This document shows positions 19,752-28,661 of a stretch of 64,000 bases of DNA, piece after piece (position 1 is the stretch's first letter; every line of letters begins with the position of its first letter). Position numbers and translations under genes: made by a program. The DNA comes from Steinernema hermaphroditum (lineage: Eukaryota; Nematoda; Chromadorea; Rhabditida; Steinernematidae), in contig CM059625.1 of assembly GCA_030435675.1 (NCBI GenBank), positions 2,108,001-2,172,000 on the forward strand, written 5' to 3'. The notes under the pieces are model-generated. The model was not told the origin of the DNA, ran no database searches, and was given only the letters and a program-made list of their open reading frames with translations.

Positions 19752-21281
19752 TCATTCCGGTCGGGGAGTCTTCTTTGTTTTCTTGGGTTCCTCTTCGGCC
19801 GGCGCCTCCGCGGTGTTTGCCCGTTTGAGGGATCGGGGCGGCTTCGCGTCTCCGGCTCCCTTCAGCGTTCCTCCGCTCCGGGGCTCCGCGGCGTCGTCGG
19901 CTCCACCCGGCGATCCTTCTGCTCCGGTCGCTCGTGGAGTTTGCGCGTCGGCCAGCCGAGCTCGTAATTCAGCTACCTCGGCTTCTCGATCGGCCAGTTT
20001 GTCGGCTAGGCGTTTCACTTGGTTTCGGCGCTTCGCGTTCGGCTCTTCGGCGTGGCTTCTTCGCTCCGCTTCGTACGACGCTCTGGGTGGCGGGAATCTT
20101 CCACGTCCCCCTCGGGAGCCGTTTCCGCGCCGTCCACCTCGAGCTCCTCGTCCTCGTTGGCTCGGCCATCTTCCGCGGTTTGACGAGTCGATTATCACCC
20201 TCATGGCGCGTGATCGACCTGCTTTCTCTGCGTTCTCTGCGCGGTATTTATGCTGTTGCGTCAGACAGTTGTCTGTGTCTGGTTGCACTTTGCCTGAGTT
20301 TGTGTGGTTGTACGCCGTGTCTCGTTGTACTTTTGCCGTGCACAGTCTGATTTCGTTTAGTCGCAATGTCCTGCGTTTGCACGGAACGGGCGTGGGTGAA
20401 TAGCGAGTGGGTCGTTTTCTTGTGCGAGTCGGTCGATCTTTTGATGTCGCTGCATCATTTCTGTCGTCGTGATGTCGGTTTCCGACTCTCGACGTGCCTT
20501 TTGGAGTGTTTCCTCCCGTTCTTTTCTCGCTTTGAGCTGTTTTCCCTTTTCTGCTCGCGTTCTCGGTGCTCCACCATCCTGGTTCTTCGCCGTTTTTAAG
20601 TTGATCTGCGTGTCGGCGTTCCGTGCCGCACTCGGACTGAACCGCGTACATCACGTTCCCAATCGAGTGCAAAATCGTGCCTCGTATCCATTTTGGTCCG
20701 ACGCTGTAATTCCGTAACCAAACGTCGTCGCCAGGCACGAAACTACGCATTTTTGTACCTTTATCGTAGTGTTTTTTTGTTGTCGCGCGATAGTTAACTG
20801 CGTTCAGGTCCCCGGTCATCGTCACTTTGGTTCGGATACGACGCCCAAGCATCACTTCCGCCGGTGAAACCCCTATTGCCGAATGCGTCATCGACCTATA
20901 TTGCAGGAGTAAATTATCTACCGCTTCCTCCAAAGGGACTGACGGTACGTTTTTTGCTATAGATTCTTTGAATGTGCGTACAAATCTTTCGGCCTCGCCA
21001 TTCGACATTGGGTGGTAGGGTGCCGTAGTGATGTGTTTTATTCCATTGTTTTCACAGAACTCCTTGAACTCTTGAGCTGTAAATTGGGGGCCATTATCTG
21101 ATACTATTTGTTCGGGCAGACCATACGTGCGGAATATTTTCCTTAGAGCCTTTATCGTGCAAGTGGTCGTGGTGGATCCCATTTTTGCGATGTCCGGCCA
21201 CTTGCTCTTCGCATCTACGACCACCAGCCACATGTTTTTTTGTGTCGGCCCACAAAAGTCAATGTGGATCCTCTGCCACAC
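19752..21281 (-). CDS. Integrase core with a long RG-rich and coiled-coil C-terminal extension
   Basis: Residues 1-170 hold the DDE core: HIDFCGP (first Asp), IVSDNGPQF (second Asp), HPMSNGEAERF (Glu). A basic linker and a small SH3-like region with GDDVWLRNY follow. From about residue 360 the protein changes character. There is an Arg/Gly-rich tract (about 20180-20090), then a charged heptad-like helix KRLADKLADREAEVAELRAR, then a Lys/Pro-rich tail to 19752. The extension is about 150 residues and much more GC-rich than the core. An internal ATG at 20204 would allow separate expression. I do not recognise the extension from other Ty3 elements. Confidence 0.8.
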   Translation of the reverse strand: MWQRIHIDFCGPTQKNMWLVVVDAKSKWPDIAKMGSTTTTCTIKALRKIFRTYGLPEQIVSDNGPQFTAQEFKEFCENNGIKHITTAPYHPMSNGEAERFVRTFKESIAKNVPSVPLEEAVDNLLLQYRSMTHSAIGVSPAEVMLGRRIRTKVTMTGDLNAVNYRATTKKHYDKGTKMRSFVPGDDVWLRNYSVGPKWIRGTILHSIGNVMYAVQSECGTERRHADQLKNGEEPGWWSTENASRKGKTAQSEKRTGGNTPKGTSRVGNRHHDDRNDAATSKDRPTRTRKRPTRYSPTPVPCKRRTLRLNEIRLCTAKVQRDTAYNHTNSGKVQPDTDNCLTQQHKYRAENAEKAGRSRAMRVIIDSSNRGRWPSQRGRGARGGRRGNGSRGGRGRFPPPRASYEAERRSHAEEPNAKRRNQVKRLADKLADREAEVAELRARLADAQTPRATGAEGSPGGADDAAEPRSGGTLKGAGDAKPPRSLKRANTAEAPAEEEPKKTKKTPRPE

Positions 21282-21741
21282 TTTTTTGCGGTATCTCCCA
21301 CTGGTGCAGTGGTATTTTCTCCTTTTCGGGTCCGCGTTCCTGGCACGTTTCGCATTCTCGTGCGCAGGTTTCGATTTTCGCGTCCATAAGTGGGAACCAT
21401 ACTACACTCCTAGCCAATGACTTCATCTTAGTTGCTCCGAAGTGGCATTCGTGTAGTAGCGCTAGTATACGGTCTTGGAATTTTTCGGGAATGAACACCC
21501 TCTCGTCCTTCCAAATGCATCCTTTGTGCACCGTTAGGTTAGGCATTACCTGTAGGAACGGTTTCAGACGTGGGTCGCTTGTTTTTGGTGGAAATCCGCT
21601 TGTTATATAATCTCTGATGCGCGTTAGAAGTGGGTCGTCTGAGATTGCTTTTGCCAGTGCTCCTGTGGAGATCGGTACTTTCAGCCTTGTTTCCTCTCTC
21701 AGTGCCCATATCGTTAGTGCGCGTTTGATTTCGTCCTTGCT
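21259..21741 (-). CDS. Integrase N-terminal part of the Ty3-type element
   Basis: After the LINE the frame continues through a helical tether to an HHCC zinc-binding domain (HKGC is a preceding segment; LLHECHFGATKM, then CARECETCQ). It ends at 21259, where the core domain continues in another frame across a run of six A. Confidence 0.8.
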   Translation of the reverse strand, partial: SKDEIKRALTIWALREETRLKVPISTGALAKAISDDPLLTRIRDYITSGFPPKTSDPRLKPFLQVMPNLTVHKGCIWKDERVFIPEKFQDRILALLHECHFGATKMKSLARSVVWFPLMDAKIETCARECETCQERGPEKEKIPLHQWEIPQKSVAEDPH

Positions 21742-21752
21742 GGGTAACCGCT

Positions 21753-24700
21753 GAGTCTCGTTTGTGTAGCGGTGGAGAGCGGTCGGTTATCCCCCTCTCC
21801 TCTGGGTTTTGAGTGGTCGGTCATCCCCATCAGCCCCCACTGCCAGCGGACCCCGTGGCCCAGAAGTCGTGGAACAACAGGGTCACGTATGTTCCAACCC
21901 ACTCAACTTGGACGTCTCTCAATTGGAACGCTCAACGTGCGCCGACTCGCTTCAAGAGAACGTCTACTGGAGCTGCAAGAAGAACTCGAAGGGATTAACA
22001 TCGATGTACTCGCGCTTACGGAACTGCGATGAAGAGGAACAGGAGCTCTCGATCTGAATGACTCCGGCTTCCGCTTCTATCATGCTGGACCAGACGACAG
22101 TGACGGAGTCTCTGGAACCGGATTCCTCATCAGCAACCGAGTGCAACCCTTCGTAGAAGCTTTCCGCCCAGTGACGCCAAGGATATCCGCATTGGACCTG
22201 AAGTTTGGACAACAGTTACTACGACTCTTCGCAGTATACGCTCCACCAACCTCAACCATGCGCGAAGATGTCGAAGATGAAGACGACGAGTACGACAGCC
22301 TCTTGGAGACCCTCCGTTCAGAGCTACGGGCTGCTAGTATGCCTGGAGAAAGGGGTACTAGTAGTACCTTACGGGATGCAATCGCGCCAAGATTGCGGGT
22401 GTATCCCGCTCTGCTCGGAGACTTCAATGCGAAAGTTGGAAGACGAGAAGAAGAAGACGAAGATGCAGTCGGGAACTTCGGATATGGAGACCGGAACGTC
22501 CGTGGGCAGCAACTTTTGGACTTCTGCGATGAACACCATCTACGAGCGGTTAACACGTTCTTCAGAGCGAGACCGGGGCGGAAGTGGACTTGGATTTCAC
22601 CGGACGGGCGCACGAAGAACTGCATAGACTTCGTGCTTGCCTCCAGGCTCATTCGGTTCCAATCTGCAACCGTCCTTGGCTCTCATATCTCAAGCTCTGA
22701 CCATCGCCTCGTTCGTGCAGTTATCCAAACACCCGGACGTGAAGTGATGCGGCATCAAGATCGGAGACTGAAAGAGAAGCATCGACTGAACCGGGATCTC
22801 TTTCGGATGGTACTTACCGCCATGGGCTCTCATGTCAACCAGCAAAACCCTTCGGAAGATTACAAAAATCTGGTTGAACAAGTCCACTCCGCTGCAGAAT
22901 TCGCCCAAGAACCAGTGGAGAAGACGCCGCGACTATCGGAAGAAACGAAGAGACTCTTCGCACAAAGAAGGCTCCTGAAAAACCGCCGATCAACCGCTGC
23001 AGAACGGATCACCCTTACCGAACACAACAAATTGATTCGGCGTGAGATAAGGAAGGATCTCGTGAAGCACCATCAGCGGCTGGTCGAAGAGGCGATCCGA
23101 GAACATCGAGGATTGCGAAAGGTGAAGAGAGAAGCCGGAATTGGAAGAAGAAGGCTGACAAGACTCCGCGACATCGACGGCAACCTATGTTCTACATCTA
23201 CTGGGCTGAAACAGACGGTTAAAGCGTTCTATGAATCGCTGTATACCTCCACAGTCGACGTCCAGTATGAAGAACACGAAGCACAAGAAGACTGCCCAGA
23301 TCTGCTGAGATGTGAAGTTGAAGAGGCACTGAAGACCATGCGAAGCGGAACAGCTCCTGGAATCGACAAGATAACAGTCGAAATGCTCAAAGCAGGAAAA
23401 GACGCACTTGTCCCAGAGCTGACGAAGCTCTTCAACAACTGCCTCCGACGCTGCTCAATCCCACAGAAGATGGCTGACTCGTCGACGATCCTGCTGCACA
23501 AAAAGGGCGACCCGCTGGAATTGAAGAATTATCGACCGATCTCACTTCTCTCCACGGTTTACAAGCTCTTCACAAGGGTGCTTACGAAGCGGATTGAAGC
23601 GATCCTCGACGCCGCTCAGCCAGTGGAACAAGCCGGCTTCCGGAAGAACTTCTCGACGATCGACCACCTGCAAGCAATCAATCAGCTCGTGGAAAGGTCT
23701 CGCGAGTACCGACTGCCGCTGTTCGTCGTTTTCGTCGACTACGAGAAGGCCTTCGATAGCGTAGAGTTGAATGCAGTGTGGAACGCGCTTCAGCAACAAG
23801 GAGTCCCGATGAAGATCGTCAAAATCCTGCAGAAGATATATGAAGAGGCGGAGACGTCGATCAACGTGAACGACGAACCTGTGCCGATCCAAATCCGACG
23901 CGGAGTACGACAGGGCGACACCATCAGCCCAAAACTCTTCACGGCGACTCTGGAACACGTCTTCCGGCAGCTGCAATGGGACAATATCGGAATAAACATC
24001 AACGGAAGCCGCCTATCGAACCTACGGTTCGCCGACGATATTGCTCTGATCGCAGAAACAGCCGAAGAGCTCCAGAAGATGTTGGACGAATTGAATGAAG
24101 TATCGCAGCGATCTGGACTGAAGATAAACGCAAGTAAAACCAAGCTGATGTCAACGGAACCTACGTCGATCATACTGAACGGAAGTGAAGTGGAACGCGT
24201 GGAATCCTTCGTCTACTTGGGTCAAGAAGTCCGGCTTGTTCGCGACCATGGAAAAGAAGTCAGCCGAAGAATCTGCAGCGGATGGAATGTATTCAAGCAG
24301 TACAAGCAGTTTCTTACCTGTCGGACCGTCGAAATGCGCTGGAAGCGCCGTCTCTTCAACATGTGCATTCTTCCCGCCATGTTGTACGGCTCGGAGACGT
24401 GGGCGCTGACGACGACAGCCTGCAAGAGGCTTGCAACCGCGCAGCGAACGATGGAGCGGCGAATGGTCGGCGTCCGTCTTGTAGACAGGAAGACGAACGA
24501 ATGGCTGCGCGGCGTGACGAAGATCTCTGACGTGGCGGAATCTGCAAAGAAGCGAAAAATGAAGTACGCTTGGAAACTCGCAAATGATGATGAAGAGAAA
24601 TGGTCGAAGCGCCTGACGGACTGGAGGCCAATCGTTTCGAGACCACTCGGACGACCCAGAACAAGATGGCGAGACGATATCGGGAAAGCGCTGAGGACGC

Positions 24701-24818
24701 AAGCGTGGCAGAGCCAAGCGAGAAGAACGACAATGCGCCAATGGTTGAACATAATGGGATCCGCTTGATGTAAATTAAAGATACGGAATAAATGTTATGT
24801 TATGTTATGTTATGTTAT
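21753..24818 (+). mobile_element. RTE-type LINE inserted in the Ty3-type element
   Basis: About 3.07 kb. It is flanked by an 11-bp duplication GGGTAACCGCT (21742-21752 and 24819-24829, one base ambiguous with the tail). It has one long ORF with an apurinic-type endonuclease followed by RT, and a 3' tail of about five ATGTT repeats (24791-24818) instead of poly-A. That combination is typical of RTE elements. It is transcribed opposite to its host. The 5' end is close to full length. Confidence 0.9.
21772..24768 (+). pseudogene. LINE endonuclease-reverse transcriptase, one in-frame stop
   Basis: The endonuclease part shows IGTLNVRRLASRERL (21919), GDFNAKVG (about 22420), the region ending IDFVLAS and SSDHRLV (about 22695). 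The RT part shows HKKGDPLELKNYRPISLL, FVDYEKAFDSV (catalytic Asp), RRGVRQGDTISP and FADD (about 24030). From 22141 the frame is open for 875 codons. The only break is TGA at 22030-22032 after ELR in the endonuclease; the same frame is open on both sides. A single nonsense change therefore disables an otherwise complete copy. Confidence 0.9.
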
Positions 24819-24829
24819 GGGTAACCGCT

Positions 24830-25404
24830 CTGGGTTGGGGAGTCGAGATAGCCCGTCGGCATTCCCAAATTTGGTTGTTTTTCGATACTCGATGTCGTAG
24901 GTGTATTGCATGAGTAACACTGCCCAGCGGTGCAGTCTGAGCGCCGCGATGACGGGAATTCCGTTTTTTGGTCCAAATATCGTTACTAACGGTTTATGAT
25001 CTGTTAGCAGTAGGAATTTCCTCCCATATAGGAATTGTTTGAACTTCTCTACACCGAATACGATACCCAGCGCTTCCTTATCTATTTGAGCATAGTTTTT
25101 TTCAGACTTTGTTAGTGCTCGTGACGCGTAGGCTATCACGCGTTCGTTTCCATCCTTGTATCTATGGAAAATTACCGCTCCGACGCCGTAGTCCGAGGCG
25201 TCGGTCGCCAGTACTATTTGTTCCTCTGGGTTGTAGTGAACTAGTGTCTCCGCGCTCGTTAGTTTCTCGCGAATGCTGAGGAAGACTTCTTGCTGCTCCT
25301 TCCCCCAGCAAAATTTCACATCTTTTTTGCGTAGATGGTTCAACGGCGCTGCTAGGGTTGCCAATTTCGGAATGAATTTCGCGTAATATTGGACCATCCC
25401 CAGG
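24830..25404 (-). CDS. RNase H domain of the Ty3-type element
   Basis: SFLGMVQYYAKFIP opens the segment. RNase H motifs follow: LATDASDYGVGAVI (catalytic Asp), YASRALTKSEKNYAQIDKE (Glu) and LLTDHKPLV (Asp). The frame reads RLPNPER and is then cut by the LINE. The same frame resumes at 21741 with LPSKDE, so the LINE did not itself disturb the frame. Confidence 0.9.
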
Positions 25405-25411
25405 AACGATT

Positions 25412-26335
25412 CTATTTTACGTCTTTGGGTGCAGGCATTTTCAGCATATCCCTGACTTTTTCTGGTGACGTGCTGACGCCCTGTTGAGAGATTATGTGTC
25501 CCAGGAACTCAATCGAGTCTTTCAGAAACTCGCATTTCTCCTTCTTAACACGAAACCCATACTCTTGAAGCCTGTGTAATACTTCTTTTAGGCGGTTTAG
25601 GTGCTCGTCGCGCGTAGGCGCTGTTATCGTTATGTCGTCTAAGTATACAATCACCCCCTCCAGTCCCTGCAACATCGTTTCCATAGTTCTCTGGAAGATG
25701 GCGGGCGCTGATGCTACCCCAAACGGGATGCGTTGAAACTGGAAGAGTCCTTTATGTGTAGTGATTGTCATGCACGCTTTTGATTCTTCGTCGAGCGGCA
25801 GTTGTAGGTACGCGTCAGTCAAATCTAGTTTCGAAAACTGGCGTCCTCCGTTTAGTGCTTGGAACAGCTCGTCCGGTTTAGGCAGCGGATACTGGTCAAT
25901 TGCTAGTTGTGGGTTGACCGTGACTTTAAAGTCCGCGCACACCCTTAGCCTTCCGTCCTTCTTTGGGACTACAACTAGCGGTGTTGCCCATTCCGAGTGT
26001 TCTACTGGTTTTAGTATTCCTATTTGCACTTGTTTTTGCAGATTTTCTTCTAGTCTTGCTTTCACGCCGTACGGGACGGGTCTTGGTTTCATCATCTTTG
26101 GCACCGGTTTCTCTCTGAATTTTAGGCTTGCCTTTGCTTTTGTGCATAATCCTATCCCTGGCTTGAACACTTCTTCGTATTTGCTCAGAATTTCATTTAG
26201 ATCATTTTTGTTTTCTATATTATTCACTTGTTTTTTCTCTTTAATGTCTTTGAATATTTCGTCCCAGCTGATCCACAGCTTCCTGATCAGGTCGCGACCC
26301 AGTGGTATAGTCTCCGTCAATGACGTATACGTCAA
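25412..26335 (-). CDS. Reverse transcriptase of the Ty3-type element
   Basis: The fingers/palm order is clear: GILKPVEHSEWATPLVVVPK, the first catalytic Asp region FSKLDLTDAYLQLPL, IPFGVASAPAIFQ and the YLDD box (VYLDDITI, about 25650), then FLGHIIS. The frame ends at 25412 inside APKDVK, just where Ty3 RTs continue with SFLG. Continuation is in another frame across GTAAAATAG, so one base appears missing. Confidence 0.9.
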   Translation of the reverse strand: MTYTSLTETIPLGRDLIRKLWISWDEIFKDIKEKKQVNNIENKNDLNEILSKYEEVFKPGIGLCTKAKASLKFREKPVPKMMKPRPVPYGVKARLEENLQKQVQIGILKPVEHSEWATPLVVVPKKDGRLRVCADFKVTVNPQLAIDQYPLPKPDELFQALNGGRQFSKLDLTDAYLQLPLDEESKACMTITTHKGLFQFQRIPFGVASAPAIFQRTMETMLQGLEGVIVYLDDITITAPTRDEHLNRLKEVLHRLQEYGFRVKKEKCEFLKDSIEFLGHIISQQGVSTSPEKVRDMLKMPAPKDVK

Positions 26336-26905
26336 CTAATTGATTGTTATTTCTCCATGTTACGCGTATTTTACACGAACCCATCAAGTTTAGGTTTACG
26401 TTACCGTATGCTTTTATTTCGCCCTCAAATGGCGATAATGCTGGTCTTTGCAGCTCAATCCAAGTTTGTTTGGTTATCACCGAGACGCTTGCTCCGGTGT
26501 CTACCAGGAATCGTTTTTTTATTCCATTTAGGCTCAGTTTTATGTAGCACGCATCTTCGTTGCTGTTTAAGTTCATTATCGCATGTACATGTCTTGGCTT
26601 ATGGTACCTTTGCCCTTTGTTCTTATGCCAGCACTCTGTGCTGATGTGACCTGGCTTTCCACAATTGAAGCACGTTTTTGTCCTTTGGTCCTCACGTCTC
26701 TTTGCGTGGTTAAAATCGCGTTTATCGCGTCGTTCATGATGGCTCTTTTTGCCATGATTGTGCTTCCCAAATCTTTCTTGTTTAAATCCACCTCTGTGAT
26801 GGTGATGCTTGTGGCTGCGTGGCTTATGTCCGTGCCTTTTATATTCTCGATCGAGTTTGTTCACGTTTGCGTGACCGTGTTGGTGATGGCATGATGTTGG
26901 CCTTT
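26241..26905 (-). CDS. Zinc knuckle and aspartic protease of the Ty3-type element
   Basis: A His/Lys/Arg-rich stretch leads to one CCHC knuckle, CFNCGKPGHISTEC (about 26680), then the protease active site LVDTGASVSVI (about 26500). The ORF runs into noncoding frame after VYVIDG, and the RT frame takes over near 26300. That is a frame break between protease and RT. Confidence 0.85.
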
Positions 26906-27958
26906 TTCGGCTTGCTCGACTGCCTTCGCGTCGTTTATAATCTCTCTAGCCGTTGTGTTGCCAGTTGCCTTTCGCAATAATTCCGCTCTGAGTTTACTTT
27001 GGCGGATGCCTCTGATGAAACAAGTCGTTAAGACCATGTCCTTTGCGTTTTTTACATTCTCCATCTCGCAATATGCGAGGATACGTTGTAGCTCCTTGAA
27101 GTAGTCTGCTACTGATTGACCTTCTTTTTGTCTGCACGCAAAAAGTTGATCCCGATAGGTGACGACGGACTGTTTCTCGTCGTACAGTTCACGCAGCGTA
27201 GACAACAGCACTTCGTAGTCTTGTTCTTCTACGCGCTCGAAACAATTTCGCAATTCTGCGTGGGCTGTATACCCTACTTTATCAAGCAGGATGAGCACTA
27301 GCTCCCTGCCGCGTTTGAAACGTCGAAGTTCCACGAAGTTCTTAAATGATTGCTCCCACAGCGGCCAGGACGTGCCTATTACATACGGGCCTGGTCCCAT
27401 ACCTCTGTACACCGCTTCGTGGTGCTCCTCCTCGTGTTTCTCTTCCTTCTTGGCCTCTTCGGCCATGAACAAGTATTCCTCTTTACGGTGGGACATTGCT
27501 TCGCTCCTCGGGCGACAGCAGCTACGTGAGCAGGAACTACCGAAGCTTCCCGCGCTCGACGTTGAGCGGGACCTGACTGAATCGGCGCCTGCCGCCAGTC
27601 GTCCCTGCTCCCGATTTGACCATACAACACCTGCAAGGTTGTCCTGATGGTAGCGGTGCCTCAAATCTGTGATTTTGCACCTGCTGCACGAGCGAGCCCT
27701 CGAACTTTCGCCCTTTCGTCTCCTCGTGCTATCGGTCGGGCTATGCCCGCCGGTTTTCCCACCGAATGACGCCAGCGATAGCTGGGTCGACTTGCAGGAG
27801 CCCGTGCTCCATGCTCTTACTCCTAGGTTTCTCGGCGATGATGTCGGAGTAGTCATCGTTGCCGGAGTAGATGCCGATGCTGATGCTTCCGTTGACGCTG
27901 TCGATGCCAATCCGGGTGACGTTGCTCGCGTTGAAGACGATCCAGATGGCGGTGACAT
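26861..27958 (-). CDS. gag: Gag-like ORF of the Ty3-type element
   Basis: 365 codons. The N-terminal 150 residues are Ser/Arg-rich and low in complexity. From about residue 190 comes a helical capsid-like region with WPLWEQSFKNFVELR, then YRDQLFACRQKEGQSVADY, as in retrotransposon Gag proteins. It ends in TGA at 26861. The zinc knuckle lies in the -1 frame just downstream, with an overlap of at least 50 bases, so a -1 shift is needed to join them. I saw no canonical slippery heptamer. Confidence 0.8.
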   Translation of the reverse strand: MSPPSGSSSTRATSPGLASTASTEASASASTPATMTTPTSSPRNLGVRAWSTGSCKSTQLSLASFGGKTGGHSPTDSTRRRKGESSRARSCSRCKITDLRHRYHQDNLAGVVWSNREQGRLAAGADSVRSRSTSSAGSFGSSCSRSCCRPRSEAMSHRKEEYLFMAEEAKKEEKHEEEHHEAVYRGMGPGPYVIGTSWPLWEQSFKNFVELRRFKRGRELVLILLDKVGYTAHAELRNCFERVEEQDYEVLLSTLRELYDEKQSVVTYRDQLFACRQKEGQSVADYFKELQRILAYCEMENVKNAKDMVLTTCFIRGIRQSKLRAELLRKATGNTTAREIINDAKAVEQAEKGQHHAITNTVTQT

Positions 27959-27990
27959 CGTTGTACCAGAAGACGTTGTTCGGCGTTGAG

Positions 27991-28009
27991 TTCGAATCCC
28001 TGATCGCCA
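27991..28009 (-). promoter_or_regulatory. tRNA primer-binding site of the Ty3-type element
   Basis: On the minus strand TGGCGATCAGGGATTCGAA begins one base after the 5' LTR. Its complement reads TTCGAATCCCTGATCGCCA, which has the T-loop and terminal CCA of a tRNA 3' end. The tRNA identity was not determined. Confidence 0.8.
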
Positions 28010-28010
28010 C

Positions 28011-28154
28011 TGTTATGACGTGGACGGGGAAGAACAACTGTTTATTAGACCACTCGGGGTCAGAAGAGAGTGATACATGAGCATGGGGGTATTTATACAC
28101 ACGAACTAGACATAGACTGTCTGGAATGGTCGTTTACTCAGACGCTCCGCGACA
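28011..28154 (-). repeat. 5' LTR of the Ty3-type element
   Basis: 144 bp, identical to the other LTR. It is unusually short for a Ty3 element and is followed (minus strand) by one base and then the primer site. Confidence 0.95.
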
Positions 28155-28159
28155 CCTAC

Positions 28160-28367
28160 AGCATCCAGACCGACTTGGTTAGTGGCACCGCACCGTCACA
28201 CCCTTGAACGCCTTTCCTTTCAGCAGTACCTGTTTGTTCATCGGATCATTCTTTTCTACTTCCTCGAGAAATACCAGCACTTTAAGGACAGCCCTGAGTT
28301 GATGGCGAAGTACAAGAAGTTTGTGGAGGAGTATGATGTGGCAACAGCTCCACGTCCTGGAGCGTAA
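28160..28367 (+). pseudogene. Protein tyrosine phosphatase, 3' part beyond the insertion
   Basis: After the second LTR and target duplication, exon 5 continues (SIQTDL, 28160-28177). A 46-nt intron follows, and the last exon 28224-28367 encodes QYLFVHRIILFYFLEKY and a tail ending RPGA. Q-T-D/E-x-QY-F is the conserved Q-loop and final helix of the PTP fold. It fits the 5' part exactly once the element and one CCTAC copy are set aside. The gene ends 294 bases from the convergent drh-type gene. Confidence 0.9.
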
Positions 28368-28661
28368 CGTACAGACGACATAAAACTCTGCCATGTGTGT
28401 ATAACTCTCCCAGTTTTCGCTGGTTCCGCTGCTCTTATCTCCTTCTATCACAAACAATAATATCGGAGGCATTACGCATGAAAATGAAAAGCCATAATAA
28501 TCGTTGCACCAACTGATTTTGGTCAGATAACAAATGGCACGAATTCAGAGGATCTTTACGAAGCGTCTCATTCTCATCTGGAAGGCGTGGGGCTTCAAAG
28601 TTCATTTAAACTAACAATAATAAATAAGCACCAAATGCAAAAAAAAACTTCTCGAAACGAC
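28368..28661. other. Shared 3' region between convergent PTP and drh-type genes
   Basis: 294 bases with no coding signal. AATAAATAAG at about 28617 is the likely poly-A signal for the plus-strand PTP gene. Confidence 0.5.

Larger units (their letters stand above)
19396..28154 (-). mobile_element. Ty3-type LTR retroelement (minus strand), nested in PTP gene
   Basis: It is bounded by identical 144-bp LTRs (TGTTATG...GCGACA on the plus strand) and by a 5-bp target duplication CCTAC at 19391-19395 and 28155-28159. The order on the minus strand is 5' LTR, tRNA primer site, gag, zinc knuckle, protease, RT, RNase H, integrase, purine-rich tract, 3' LTR, which is the Ty3/gypsy arrangement. Without the 3.07-kb LINE it is about 5.7 kb. 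Identical LTRs mean recent insertion. Even so, the reading frame changes at least four times (about 26865, 26300, 25408, 21270), so this copy is probably not autonomous unless some changes are sequence errors or recoding sites. Confidence 0.95.

Noticed and set aside
19783..20403. 206-codon plus-strand frame
   Set aside because: Antisense to the GC-rich integrase extension and open because of that composition.
24151..24741. 196-codon minus-strand frame
   Set aside because: Antisense to the LINE ORF.
26861..26910. Programmed -1 frameshift site between gag and the zinc knuckle
   Set aside because: The overlap and direction fit, but I could not find a canonical slippery heptamer in phase, so I do not claim one.
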